A stretch of DNA of 64,000 bases from Lycocorax pyrrhopterus obiensis (GCA_014706295.1 JACSVZ010000038.1:744001-808000), one strand, 5' to 3'. Numbered from the stretch's first letter, positions 47,401 through 61,100 are shown. Notes: a model not told the origin generated them from the sequence alone. Made by a program: numbers and translations.

Positions 47401-50400
47401 GCTGTTCCTCTCACTAGTTTGGCATTTTCAGAGAGGAAAGCGCATCAAGCTGCTTCAGGAAAGGCTCAAACAGCGGGTATTATCCCTCTGTCCATTATTC
47501 CTGTGGGAACATGCCCACAGAAGGCTGGTTTAATGCAGGATCCCAGGGCTGACTCTGCAGACGCTGGAATGGCCTGATAACAGCGCTGCCTCTCAGAGAG
47601 CAGAGCCCTGCAGCCAGATGAGGGCTGGGAGCAGCTTTTTGAGCAGCTGAAAAGACACCCCAGCAAAGTGGTCAGGAGCTCACAGCTTCCCCACGCCCCT
47701 CCTCAGACCTCAGGAGCAAACAGATGAAATTACCCGAAATATTCACTTGTGCTCTTATCTGCGGGTTTGCTTCGTAGACACACTCGTAGACGCCGGAGTG
47801 CTCCTCCCTCTTCCCCTCGATTCTACCAAAAGCAGGATTCAGGTAAGCATCCAGCACAGGTTATCCACAGACACAGACCTCCAGACCCACGGAATCACAC
47901 ACCCACCAGCACCAGCGACCTCCTCCATAGCAATTTCCCCCATTCCAGCAGAATATTTGTGCTGCACCGTGCACCTACAGCAACCCAGCTTTCCTCTCCT
48001 CACACACTGAGGGTGGCAGAAGAGGGTTTCATGTGCACCACACCTGACACGGGTCTGTCAAGCTGGTGATCACTGGTCCAGCCCAGTGAAACACAGGGCA
48101 AAGCAGTGGCAAAGATCACCCAGGCCGGGCTGCTCTGGATTGATCCCCGCATCGGGACAAACTCTCACATTCTCCTTCCTGTAAAGCTGCTGCAATGAGA
48201 TTTAGTGGATTATGCAGCCCTGCAACAAACATCCCATTCTGCTGCTCAGTAATACCCACTCGAGGGAAGGGGCCCACAGAGTTTGTCCCATGGCTGCGCT
48301 GGGACAAGGGGCTGTTTGTTAGTTCCGCCGTGCACGGCGCTTCCCACTTCCAAAAACCACTCAGCTGAGGAATTGAGGTCACGCGAGGGAGGCTGGGTTA
48401 TAAATACTTTAATCCTTGTTCAGCTCCCTGTTGCTATGGGGAGACAGGCACGTCGGCACTGCCATACAAAGGGACACGATGCCTCCACAGCTGCTGGGTC
48501 AGTGCCAGCCAGGCCTGACTGTAATCAGAAAGGAAAGCTCACTGCACTGCCACAATAAGGCCGGTATTCCCGCTCCCAGCATGGACCACGGCCCGCCACA
48601 GCTCCCCAGCTCCTTCTGGGAGAACGGCCGGACTCTGGGAAAGGACATAAAGCCCCAAGGAGAGACAACACGCACCGGAGCCTCTCGCTCCATGCACAGG
48701 GAGCAGGGAGCTGGTGGCCTGCCCAGAGCAGGGTTCCTTCAAAGCTCTGAGGGAACAGCTCTGGAACATTGAATAACCGGAGTCCAGCTGAACACCTGCT
48801 TAAAATCAGGAAATCTCTTTCTAAGAGGATATTTGTGGCACAAAATTACCCCTTCCTCCTCCTTTTTGCTCCCCTCCTCCCCATAAAGGAGAATGTTGGG
48901 CCTTACCAAAACTCCATTTAACTTATCTTATGCTCCACAGTCCCAAAGCCCCACCCCATCAGCAGGGCTTCGAGAACTCAGCCCTGGCTTCAGCTGACAG
49001 CAAACACCAGCTGCTTTCTGGGAAAAAAACCTGCCCGTGCTCAGGTTCTGACCTTGCCCCGACACTCACGTGTAGCTGGTGAAAGCACTCGAGCTGTCGT
49101 CCTCCTCCAGGGTCTTCCCCCCGCGCATCCACTTGTGGCCCTTGATGGTGAGGTGTGATGCAGACACATTACAGCTGAGGGTCAGCTTGCCAGAACTCTC
49201 GGAGACTTGAGTAGCAATTTCTGGACCTGCGTTCATAAAGAATTGGATTTAAGTTAACCCGGGGTACGGCAGAGCCGGCGTGGTGCCCAAGAACCTGCAA
49301 CGCAAACCCCACAGCTCCTTGTCTCTATTCCCAGCTTCCACTTACCTTCACACAGCTCCCTACCAGACCTGACTGTGGCAGCACCAGGAAGTCCCCAACA
49401 CCAGGTGACCAGGCCTGAGTGGACCTGAGATGGCCACGCTGGCCCTGCAGCTGCTCCCCCCACGAGCAGGATCGCTGCCGTGTCCTGCATCACTCGGAGC
49501 CTCCGCTGTCCCTACCACGGGTGCAGCCCCGGCAGAGCCCAGTGCTCAATAAGCAATGGAAAAGGTCACTCTGAAGGGCAGAGCGCGGCTCTCTGCTGCT
49601 GTGAGCAGCCACAGAGCTCGTGTGTCAACACCTCCCGGCACCTGAGCAGCTTCAGACACCTCCAGGTCGCACAGAGGGCAGCCAGAACCCTCTGTAGCGA
49701 GGGGGAGCAGACAAGATCATGTGGCAGCAATACGTGCGTCACCTGAGGCAGCCCAAAGGGTTTAGTTAGAATGACTCCAGGGAGAACACAGATCCGTGAC
49801 TCCGAGAGGTCCTGGGCCTCGATGTGCCAGGCAGCAGTAAATTATGTAACCTAAGATGACTCAGGCATTTCTACTTGTAGGAGGCTGTCCGAGAAGGCAG
49901 CTGCCATCAGCAGCACCGTTACACAGCCCCAGTGCCACTACGGTCCCTACCCTTCCACCCCACCTCCATCCCTCGGAAAGAGCAGTTTTTGCCAGGGCTG
50001 ACAGGCATTTTCCTTTTCCTCCTATCCAAATTCCACTGGAAGAAGGGTTCTGCTGGAGTCCTGTACTCCCTAGCGCATTTCTGCTGGAAAGGCAGCTCTC
50101 CTAACTCCAGGATTCACGGGAAGACCTTAGCAGGACTTTAATCTCCCTCCCAGGTTTCTACCACCGAAAGCAGCCTGGGCGCTCCGGCGTTCGCCCGCTC
50201 GCTCTGCGAGAGGGAACCCGGCCACGTCCACGGGACAAGCAACGACATCACACTCAAGTGTCACACAGACACGGCCATTTCAAAAACGGTTGCAATCTCA
50301 GACCTCAAAGCAAGATTTGTTTCCCCAACAGTCTGGGTTCACCAGCACGGAAGCGAGCTCAAAGCAGGGCTGCTGGAAGGAGCGGGAGCTGTACGAGCCG

Positions 50401-53400
50401 CAGGGAAGGGCCGCTGGTCAGTGGTGGTTAGGGCAGAGTCGACCACAGAATCGAGGCTCAATTCTGCAGCCAGCACCAGGGCTCGGAGGCGCTCGGGAAC
50501 AAGCGGCAGGTTCCAGGTTCTTTGGCTCCGGAAAAAGGTGCGGGATTGCCGGAGGGCGAATTGGTTGGGAAGCCACAACCCTTTTTGAGCAGGGCCATTT
50601 CGGGTCAAGTCACAGGTGGTGGGGAGATTGACAGAGGGTGGGAGTCTCTCAGTTCTACAGCTGGGGTGGGAAGGTGGGGAGAGCTTTCGGGAGCCACAGG
50701 ACACAGGTGCAGGGGTGAGCATGGCAGGAGACTCAAGACACCAGTGTCCGAGCAAGTGCCAAGGCCTCGGTGTGGCCACTCACGTTCGATGACAAAAACG
50801 TTCGCCTGGGAACGGATCCACTTGACTTTGGGGCTCTTCGACAAGTGGTTGCGGTCGGGGTCGTTGCTAGCCCGGCACTCATACATGCCCGAGTCGTCGC
50901 TCGTGAGGTTTGCGATGGAGACGGTGCTGGTAGAGTGCAGGTTGTAGGTGGCGTTGATTTTGACACGGTCCTGCCGTGCGCCATCCCAGAGCTGAGCATA
51001 GGTCTCATTGGGGTCGTTCCCCTCAAACCACCACTGGATCTCAGGGATGGGATTGCCAATCGCCTCGCAGTACAACTCCACGCTGTCCTGAGTCAGTCTC
51101 TTTTGAGACAGCGGTGACTTTATAAAACCAGCTATGAGTTGAAGAGGTATTAGTGCAAAGTGTTAGTGCAAAGCAAGAATTCACCTTCCACAAGCAAAAA
51201 TAACCCTCGGCGACTGAGAAGAGGCTGCACACCGTCTCCAGGTCAGCACACTCATTCCTCCCTCCCCTCCACACTCTGAACTCTGTCTGGCTCAGACAGG
51301 GCTGCTCGCTTGCATTCTGTATCTTCTGCAGCTCCGCTGCAAAACCAGCGCAGACAAAACCAGCACTTGGTGTGTGCCACTATCCAAACTGGACACCCCT
51401 GGCATCGCCCACCTGCTCTGAGGGACAGCCCAAGGGCTGCAACGCTCCCTGACCCCTGTGCAGCCCCCAGCACTTGCAGTTTGGGATGGAAACACCAGAT
51501 TTGTGTCTTGAGGGCTTACGCAGCCTCCGCATTCCCCAGCCTGTGCTCTGGCAAGGTGCTGCACAGGTCACGTCACCACGGAAGGCTGGGGACAGCGAAG
51601 CAGCGGGACCCTGACCGAGCCCCCTCCCAGCCAGTTTGATCAAGACAACCTCAATGGGAAAAGGGCTTCACTGTGCCCCTGTGGCCCCAGGAGGAACGTG
51701 TCCGTTCCCCCTCGCTGCACAGCCCCGGGCTGCCTGACCGTAATTCAGAGCTGGCCGGGGCCCAGGCCCCCCCTCGCTGCGCCATGGCACAGCCACACGT
51801 ACCGGCCACACGCACCGGCCCCTGGCCTGCTCACACCCTTGTTCCACCCCTCAGCTCCCCAAGGTGCCCAGCAGGAACTCCTAAGCACAACCCCAAGGGT
51901 AAGAACTTTTTCAGGGGAGGAGGAAAGTCTTGCAGTCCACAAGATGTCACAAGCCAGGTGAGGTAATGTGTAAGTTTGTTGTCATACAAACAGTGAAATC
52001 TGACTTTTCATCTCGGGCAAGACCAGCCTGCAGAGCTGAACTGGCAACAAACAGACCAGAGGAGCAGGCAGCAGCTGCAGGCTGGAATTTGGGTATTTTT
52101 CACTCTGCCTTGCAGCCAGAGGCCGGAGGGTTCAGCGCTGGAATCAGCCAGTCCAAAGGTCGGTCCGTGAGCTGCAGGGAGCGGAGCTGCCAAACGCCTT
52201 CGGGCTCCAGGGCGGGCACGGGGCAGTGGCCACAGCCCCAGGAGCCCTTCCCAGGGCAGGCAGGAAGGGAGGCTCAGCAGCTCCACTTCGGGAAAAGCCA
52301 TCAGGCATAGGTCGAGGTCACTACGTGACTCACCCCCAGCCAGGTTTCAGAAGAAGGAGTTCAGCTTGAGACACATCCTTCCTGTGCTAACAGGCAGCTT
52401 GCACCCCAAGAACCTTCCAGGAATTAATTTGCTCAGTTAAAAGCACTATGTGATTACACACAACCCTCCACAGATGCTGTACAGGCTTACGAGAAGTTTT
52501 TTGGGAGGTTTTGAATGCCTGAAGATGTTTTTAACAAGAAATCCTAAGGCTGCTTTTCGTGAGAGTAGGAACAAATCAGTGTCATAAACCCAAGTTTGCT
52601 CAAACTCAAGAAAGACACAAGTTAGCCTGTAAGCTAAGCTTGACTCCTAAAGAAGTCAATTCCACATTTTTCAAAGGAAAAACTAGCTTTACCTACTAAA
52701 GCTTTGAAAATCTTCAAGAATAAGCATGCCTGAAAGAGAAAGGACCCTCATCTGTGACCAAGGCACTCTCAGGAGAAGGCAGACACTAATTTTAACCAAG
52801 TGGGAGGTTCAGGGGTACCCAGAGATGTTATGGGATGGAGGAATCAGCTGGGTTCCACTCCCAGAACCACTGACCTGCGTGCCAGAAGGGGTTTTTCACA
52901 CCACAGGCCTGTGATCAAACACTGCCAACCCTGAAAAGCCCTGGAACTGCCCACAGCACTTGTACGAGCCCGCCCGCTCCAACTGCGGCCCGAATTAAAG
53001 CGGGAGCTGCTAAAGATCAAGGGTTTTACAGCTTCAAGGTGATTACTGTACGCTGACAAAATAAGCTGTGCAAGGTTATTTGCTCCGAGTTAGAGGGTAC
53101 CTCGTGCAGTTCAGACAGGTTAAAAGGCTCCAGCAAGCAGCAGCAACAGTGAGTACCATTTGCATTCCCATGGGATTGATGTCCTCCCTGTGCCCACCAG
53201 AAAGCTGAGAGCAGGCAATCCCAGCCGTGGGCTCTCCGGGCACCAACCCACTGGGATCGATCAGAGCTGCTGCCACATTTTCCAAAGGGTGACGAGCTGC
53301 AAGCGGGACTCAGCTCCCAAAGCCCAGACGCTCCTCAGAGAGCTGAGCCAGATGCTTCCCCGGGCACAGCGCAGTATCTGAGCCAGCGGGACAGCAGGGA

Positions 53401-55161
53401 AGGCAGAGAGACCAGATAACATTCTCCAGAGTCACCTTCAAACTAAAAACAACCTCTCCCCCCGGCAGAGGGAGGAGTCCCCGGGGTGTTAACAGCAGTG
53501 GGACATGCTTGGGGTGGCCGAGCCCGGCCAGAGCCCCACTGTCCCACGGGGTAAATGCTCCTGCCTGGCCTTTGTTTCTCGGCTTGGGAAGGGGGTAGTT
53601 GAGGATCTAACACCTTCTGCCATTTAAAATAGCTGTAAAATCTGCCCTTAAGCTTCACACAGCCAGGTCAAAGTCAGGGTCCCTCCCCGTGAGGGCACAG
53701 AGTCCAGGCACACAGCGACCTATGCTCCAACCTATGGTCCTTGGGGCGAGCTGCTACCCAGCCTGCTCCATAAAGCCAAACCTGAACACTGCTGAGAGGC
53801 CAAACCCCACTTTTCAGCCCCCACTCGAGGCGCCAGCACAGCTCCACACCAAGCCCAGGCATGGCCAGGCAGGACATGGGCATTACACAACTGATGGGCC
53901 AGCTCATCCTTCCAGGGCTTTTCAGACCCAGGATGGGAACTGCCTCCTCCACGTCCCACTGGTGCCAGTCCCCAGGCAGGAGGGTGCTGGCAGGAAGCCT
54001 TTAGAGCCACAGAGGGAGCGGGATGCAGCCACCCTGGGCAGCTCCAGGTGGTAAGTGTAAGGTTTAGGAGGAGGCTCTGCCCTGCAGAATTAAAATAATG
54101 CAGTTCTGTAGCAAGAAACTATTGGAGCAGACACTCCGGCTTTCCAGGATCCTCCCACTCATTCACCTTCACTCTCACAGTTTGGTTCTACTACGCTGAA
54201 TTAAGCACAAATAGGCTACAAATTGTTTAGCACGCAACACGCCAAACAGCCAGGACCAGGCTGCTTGCCACTGGCGACCAAACCGAGCCTCCTCCATTTG
54301 CACCTCGTGCACGAGGGGCTGATCCAGAGGCTGCGGAGTCCTGCGGGGAGAACACGCCCGAGTTTGCCACGAGCTCCTCCAAAACCGGAGAAGGCGAAAT
54401 GTGGAGCCCCAGCACAGGGCAGACGCCGCTCACCCCTGCGGGAAGCGCTTTAAGCGCTCGCCCGGGGGCTTCCGGAGCCGCCGCCCGGCGCCGGACCCGC
54501 TCCCGCCCCGGGGATTATCGGGAACATCTTTAGGGTTTAAAGCCCGGGGACCCGGTGCTGCTCCTCAGCCGTGGAAACCGGGAGAAGCGGCTGCGGGGGA
54601 ATAAACTCCTCGGTTTTCCTAAGGAGAAAACAACCCAGCGCGGCTCAAAGCACCGGCGGACCCCGTCGCCTCTCCGGTTAAAGAGATCGGCGAGCATGCG
54701 GTGCGCCGGGGCATCATCCGTCCGAGCCCCGGGACTGGCCCGGCGGCGGCGCTGAGCCTAGCCCGGCCCGGCCATCCCCCGACAGCCCCGGGGCGCCTCC
54801 GTTCCCCCGGCCCCGCCCGCCGCGGACGTGCCCCGCCGCAGGCGTCCGCGCCGCCGCTCCTCCCCCACGCCTGCCGCTCCCGGACCCGGCCCGGAGCCCA
54901 CCCGCGAGGCCGGGATCCCGCCAAGGCCCCTCGGAGCCCCGGCAGGACACCCCTCCGTCCAGCCCCCCGCGGAGCCTCCCAGTGGACCCCCACGGACCCC
55001 CCGCCGCCCCGGGCCGCCCGAATGGAGCCCCCCCAGCGCAGAGCCACCCCAGCCCGCCCCGGTCCGTTCTGTTCCGTACTTGTCCCCGCGGCGCCGGCGG
55101 CCATCGAGCACAAGACGAGCAGCGCCAGGACCGCGCGCGTTCCCGCCGCGCCCGCCGCCAT
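44424..55161 (-). CDS. BSG: Basigin (CD147), three-Ig form (8 exons, 386 aa)
   Basis: Coding exons on the minus strand: 55161-55080, 51131-50784, 49226-49070, 47822-47734, 47290-47163, 46999-46726, 44845-44821 and 44481-44424; all are GT-AG and in frame. The ATG at 55161 gives a signal peptide (MAAGAAGTRAVLALLVLC). Exon 2 encodes the optional Ig0 domain (about 28-143, with CEAIGNPIPEIQWWFEG and YECRASNDPDRNHL). Exons 3-4 encode one Ig domain and exons 5-6 the membrane-proximal Ig plus the transmembrane helix (about 325-348) containing Pro330 and the conserved Glu337, followed by the basic EKRRK stop-transfer. The tail has DDDDGGSAPL and ends NVRQRNAN. Many NXS/T sequons fit heavy glycosylation. 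Basigin is the chaperone of monocarboxylate transporters MCT1/4; the Ig0 form is the photoreceptor form in other vertebrates. It resembles chicken basigin as I recall it. Confidence 0.96.
51132..55079 (-). other. BSG intron 1
   Basis: This 3.9-kb intron is CpG-rich near exon 1 (above about 54,420). An A/T-richer middle lies at 52,330-52,760. No alternative first exon could be recognised, although the short basigin isoform of other vertebrates could be made by skipping exon 2. Confidence 0.6.
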
Positions 55162-55455
55162 CTCCGCACGCGCCCGCCGCGCCGCGCGCGCGCTATAACC
55201 GCGACCGGGAGCACCGGGGGAGGAGGGGTCAGACCGGGCTCCGCCCCCGTCTCCCCTCCGGTCAGCCAATCGCACGGCTCTGCGCCCCCAGGCCACGCCC
55301 ATTGGGCCTGGCGCGGCCAATCAGAGCGAAGATCACACAGAGAGCCTTTGCCTCTGTCCTGGCCCCGCGGGCAGAGCCGGTTCGGGCCGGTCCCGCCGCG
55401 GCCACGCCCACCGGCCGGGGCAGCCAATGGGGACGCGCGCTGGGGGCGGGGCTGA
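55162..55455 (-). promoter_or_regulatory. BSG: BSG CpG-island promoter with four CCAAT boxes
   Basis: Upstream of the BSG start there are CCAAT boxes at 55266-55270, 55317-55321 and 55424-55428 and an ATTGG at 55301-55305. CACGCCC and GGGGCGGGGC (55443-55452) Sp1-type boxes also occur, with no TATA box. The start codon lies in AGATGGCGGC on the minus strand, a YY1 consensus. This fits a strong NF-Y/Sp1 housekeeping promoter. Confidence 0.7.
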
Positions 55456-57500
55456 GGGTCCCGGGGCTGGCTCCGGTGCTGCCGCTGCGCCGGGCGGGTC
55501 CGAGACGGCGGAGGGGGAGTCGAGCAGGACTGCACGTGTCCGTCCCTGCCGAGCCGGGGCACACACGCACCGGGGGGGAGCACCGGAACCCACACGCCCC
55601 CCAGGCCGTGTGGCCGCTTGGGGCGCGGCGTGGGCAGAGTCACGGGGGAGCCAGTGGGTGCTCGGTCGGGCAGGCGGGTCCCCGAGCGGGGCCGGGAGGT
55701 TCCCGGAGGCTCCCGGGGGCACACGGGATGAGCCAGGGCCGCCTACGGGTCCGCCGCACAGCGGGATGTGTGGGAAGGAAACCGGGCAGCGCTTCCTCAG
55801 CGCAGGGAGTCCGGCAGAGACAATGGCTCCTGCGGACACCGCGGGGCCGGTGCCAGGACGAACCCGCCGACCCGCGCACCGGGACCTGGCCGGCTGCACG
55901 GGGCCCTGTCCAGCAGCCCACTCCGGCCCTCGGCGCAGCGCCTACAGCCCGCGGCCAGGGCTGCCCCGAGGTACAGGGAACGCACCTGGCCCTGGAGTCT
56001 CAGCCTGACCGTGGAGTCCGTGGGGCCAGGGGGTGCTGGGCCTCAAGTCCCAGCTCCAGCCCAGCTGGAACTGCCTGATAACCCCAAGGGGCTGGGCAGG
56101 CAATAACCAACAACGCAGCTGGGGCAAAGAGGCCTCTGCAGGACAGCAGCTCTGTGTCCAATTCGTCTCCATGCCAGCAGTGAACTCCTGACTGAGTCAG
56201 CCATGGGAGCACAGTGGAGCTCTCACGGCCGGGGGTGCTGGGCCGGGGGGCAGGAAAAGCCAAAACAATGGGGCCATAGGCGCCAGTCCCCACCAAGCTC
56301 TCCACGGGGATCTGCCAGCTCCTCCCAGAGCATTTCTTCCCCATGTCCCGCCCACCCCATCCACTGGCCCTGTTTCCCCTGCCCTGGGGGGATTTGCTAA
56401 TGTGGCTCCTGTGGCGCAGAAATTCGGCGGAGTATGGTGCCCATGGCACCCGCGGGCTGAGGAACTGGTCCTGACCTGGGTAGCATCCAGCACTGGGGAG
56501 GGAACTGGCCACAAAGAGGCAGCAAAGGCAGAGGGCACATGGGCACGGCCATTCGTGCCCATAGGGGTGGGGGAGGCGGCTGGGGGTGCACAGAGCAGCC
56601 CCCCAGGAAAGGAAGGAGGGGTCGGCTGTGAACAAGCAGCCGGGGCTGCTGGTGTATGCCGGCCGGGTGACCTTGGAAGCCGTTTGCCAGGCCTGAATAA
56701 AGCGACAATAATCCTATTCACCTTTTAGCCTCATTTCCTAAGGCAACAAAGCACATGCCCTCGCCGCGTGCAGTCGCAGGTGTCACTCAAGCCCTGATCC
56801 CATTTGCACGACTGCAGCCGAGGGAAGTTTTGCTCATTACCCCTCTGACGAGCTTTGTGCAGCGGGAGCAGGAGCCCCAGGGAGGCGCTTTGCCAGGGCC
56901 TCGTCCCTGCCCTGGCCCCGAAGTGCTGGCGGCGAGGCTGCTCACCCCATCCCAGCCGGAGAAGGCGCCGGCAGCGCCCCGGGCTGGGAGCTCACCACAG
57001 TCTGGGGAGCTCCCCGCAGCCTCCAGAGCTCGCATGCCCCAGCCGGTCCCAGTCTGTGGGCTCAGGGCACACCCAACTGGGATCAGAGCAGCTGCAAGGG
57101 CCCTGGGCACCCATGGGGCGCCCGTCAGCCACCACTGAGCACAGCCAGGCACTGCCCAGGCAGGTGAAGGCAAACACCTTCCCTGTGCAGCACTGGAGGG
57201 TTTGGCCCAGGCAGAAATTGAGTATTGGCCGCAGCTCCAAGGCAGAGGCACTGAATGGTGCTTGGGAAGGGCAGAGATGCTCTCCAGGCCAGAGGCAACC
57301 CTGCCCAGACCCTCCTGCCCACTATGCAAGGTGGAAAGAGGGTTGCTGTGAGACCCACAGCTGCCCTGCAGCCCCAGGAGAGCAGCCAGCCCATTCACCC
57401 ACTGCTCCATGCTGGTTCACATCTGACACAAAATCCTTGTAGCCTGGGCACAGACCGGGCAGAACCTCACCCATGCATCACAACCCTTCCCTGGAAGAAC
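55456..57500. other. Intergenic DNA between BSG and CDC34 (GZMM expected in mammals)
   Basis: The CpG island fades by about 55,800 and the rest is ordinary non-coding DNA. In mammals the granzyme M gene lies at this point. No serine-protease landmark (IVGG, AAHC, GDSGGP) is visible in any frame. Confidence 0.6.
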
Positions 57501-57506
57501 TTTATT
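57501..57506 (-). terminator. CDC34: CDC34 poly(A) signal
   Basis: AATAAA on the minus strand lies 667 bp after the CDC34 stop and is the first canonical signal downstream of it. Confidence 0.75.
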
Positions 57507-58172
57507 AAATAGTGTCCAAAAAAAAACCAGAAGCAGAAATACTCAGCATGACCCCATCCCTCCCAGCTAGTTAAAAACCACAAACAGACCATCCCCACAC
57601 GCCCAGTGCTGGTGGCTGCCAGGCCCGTCCTCCCTCATGCCCTTCTCCCTGTGAACACAGCGCCAGCATCATGGGCAGGGGAGGCAGAAGGGTCCTGTGG
57701 GGACAGCCCAGAGGGCTGCAGGGTGAACCCCAAAAGGTGTTGAAAGACAACACAGCACTCACATGCTGCCCCCCACCAAAGCAACCATTCACCACCCCCA
57801 CAAGCCCCCCAAACTGCCCCTACCCCACGGGGCTGAAGAGGAGATGAGCATACCCAAACAAGGGACAGCCAACACCAGGCCTGGTTGTCACTCCTCAGCC
57901 AGGCAGAGCCACCAGCACCCCAGTTTCTGCAGCTTTGTGAACGCCCCAACACAGCTTCCCCCTCTCCACCTGCCCCCCCAGGAAGTTTGTAAAATAGGGG
58001 GTTATCTTTTCCTACAAAGAGAGCAATGGGATTTCCTTTGCAACAGCAGAACAGTCTCCCTGCGAGGTAGAGAGTTAATTTCAGGGCTGACAGATCCTAA
58101 ATTCAAACCAGTTTGTTCTAGTTGAGGTAAAATTCAGCAGTTTATAGTAAGTTTTGCAATGCCAGAGGGCCA

Positions 58173-61100
58173 TCAAGATTCCTCATTGCCGGAGTCATCC
58201 TCATCACCATAACAGCTCTCTGCTTCCTCCTCCATCTCATCATCCTCATAATAGTCATCATAAAAGAGGTCTGAGCCCTCATCTGGGGCTGGAGTCTTGG
58301 TCTTCACACAGTACTCAGCCAGCGTGGTGGGGACCTTCACTCCATCCCGCTCAGCATCCACCTTGGTGCCCAGCACTTGCTTCCTGGAGGGTGAGAAGTG
58401 GGGGGTGAGAGCAGAGCTCTGCACCACAGCCCTCCAGAGCCCGTGTCCCACAGGATCCCAGCACAGCCAGTGCTGCCGGGCCCAGGCTCAGCACACACCT
58501 GATGATGTCCGTGTACTCCCGGTCCTTCCCTTTGCTCTCCTTCCATTTGCGGTACATCACGGAGGCGTCCACGTTGGCTGGGGAAAACGTGTTGGGCTCA
58601 TTCAGCAGCGAGATCACGCTCAGCAGAATGGTTCTGGCATAAATAAACATGAGCAGGTCAGAGCCGAGGTGGGTCAGCAGCACCCCAGCAGTGCCAGCAG
58701 TCCCTCTCTGTCCGTGAGAGAGCCTTGTGCTGTCCACAGCAAGAGAGGTCCCAACAAAGGGGAGCAGGCCAGGCAGGGGACAGCAGCACACAGGCTGTTG
58801 GGCTTACACTCATCCCCACACAAGCTCTGGCTGTTCTTCAGCAAAGCCCACAGCCTGAGAGCCCTCAACAGCCCCCCAGTACCTCCTGCAGGCTTTGGGA
58901 GCACGAGGCTGTCCCCGTCCTCCCACCTTCCCATCCCCGCCCTTGGATGAGCCTCCTGCCCGCAGCCCCCCCAGCCCTCACCGCACGTTCTGGGTGGGGT
59001 TCCAGCGCTCCGATGGCAGCTCCCCGCTCTGCGGGTCATCCACGGGCGGGTGGAGGATGGAGATGCAGACGTCACCTGTCTGAAAGCACAACAGAAATAG
59101 GATCCTCAGGAGCTGCTGCCCCAGGATCTCCTCGCTCGCTCTTCCCTTTGGCTGAAGCCAGGTGATGAGATCCCAGCTGTCCCTGCAGTCCCATAGGAGG
59201 GACACAAAAGTGGACAAGCACCCCACGACTGCCAGCACCGTACAGGTCAGGCTGCCCAATGCCCAGCAGCATTACCCCTGGCGTGGGCCCCAGGGCCAGG
59301 CACGTCACTCGCCCTGCAGCCACTCTTGGCATAGGCACAATGTCCCCAAGCGTGGGAGCTGTGAGGCCTGGAAAGCCTGGCTGACCTGGAACCTGTGCCG
59401 GGACAGCAAAGGGCTGTCGTGAGCTCGTTAGCAGCGTTCCCTGTGCCAGGCAGTCATCGCCAAAGGCACCGAGTGTCCAGTGCCAAAGGCTGGCATTTGC
59501 ATCCAGTGCCAACACAATAGAGGCACATGTGTCCACTGCCTGTCCAAGAGCCTCCTTGCTGTCCCAGGGGACCCACCTCGTAGATATTGGGGTGCCACAT
59601 TTTGGTTAGGAACCTGAAGGCAGGAGGAGAGTAGGGGTAGTCGATGGGAAACCGGAGACGAGCCTGGAAGGGAACAACAAGGAGATGTGAACACCAGCTT
59701 GTGAGAAGGAAGGGACGGAAACCACAGGGCTTCTGACAGCTCCGGGAAAAAGGAACCTCTGCCAAGCCCAGATGGGCTCCTGCTGGGACAGAGCCTCAGC
59801 TCCAGCCAGCTCTGTGGGCAGGACACCAGCCCTGCAGGCAGGATGGACACTGGCCTCAGGGGCAGGATGGACGCTGGCCCCAGAGGCACTCTCTCACCAC
59901 ACAAAGTGAGGTGAGCAAAGGGGCTGTGACCAGCAGCAGCTCCTTGCCCACCATCCTGCCCATACCCTTCTGTCCAGCAGGGCCCACTGGTGCTAACCTA
60001 GAGCTCTCCAATGCAGAGGAACCAGTGGGAGCTTGTGGTGCCAACCCAGCACAAACCTCATAGCAGCACGCAGAGCCAGGCAAGAGAGTCTGGGTCACCC
60101 CCCAGAGCTGCTGTCAGGGACAAGCCATGGCTGTGCCACTGGAGAAAAGGCTGTTTACCCTTCAGAGCTCACGGGAAGGAAGCATCAGGTGTTTGGTGTT
60201 CCGATTAACACATCGAATCTAAAAATAGCCTGTCACTGCTGAGAAGAGACCCAGTCCAAACTGGCCGCAGCGCGCAGCTTGGGGGCTAAAAATAAAATCA
60301 CATGAAGCTCAGGCTGCAGCCCAGGGCTCCAGCAGGGACACTCCACCACCAGCTCCTCCCACGGCCGCCAAACCCGAGGGGCTGAGATTGGGCAAAGAGG
60401 GGCTCATTGAGTGAAGCCTGAGGTGGCACAGGGATCCACAGCAACATCCCACAGTCCCCAGAGCTGCTGCCCCAACCCACCAGCACCAAGAATCCGAGAA
60501 GACAAGGGCAGCTTCTCCCTGTGTGGCTGCACGACCTCCCAGTGACTGATTCAGCTTTCAGCTGTTTCCAGGCCCTGGGAGCAAACTTCCAGATCAAGAC
60601 CCAACACGACAACTCCCTGAATGTTTCTTGCTCCCTCAGTTCGTGTACAAGAGAATCCAGACACTGGATCCATGGCACAGGACAGGGGGTGGGAGGAGGG
60701 AAAAGTGCAATGGGAGCCGTGTTGTGTGTATGGAGTGCAGGGCAGTGACACTCGGCCTCATGCTGGGCTCCGGCCAAACAGCTGAACATCGCAGAATAAT
60801 CCCCTTTGTTGTGTCAGAGGGGATCGGAACAAAACCGGCCGAGGCAAAGCGATGCCAAAGGGGGCTTGGACAGCAACAACCCCACCCTGCTGAGTACAAA
60901 CAGGTTGGTGTCCCTACAGGCTGGACAAGACTCGGCCCCTCGGCTCTCCTCTTATTCACAGTCTCGCCAGCACCTTCAGTGCTGAGTTTGGAAACTCTCG
61001 AGCACACAACAGGAGCATGAGGGGCTGAAAGGGTGCAAGTTCAGAGGGTCTCATGCCAAGATACTACAGAGAATAAAAACTCCACTTCAGTGAAGAGATT

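Noticed and set aside
54714..55724. 336-codon minus-strand open frame over the BSG promoter
   Set aside because: It overlaps exon 1 of BSG in another frame, is low-complexity, and spans the CCAAT-box promoter.
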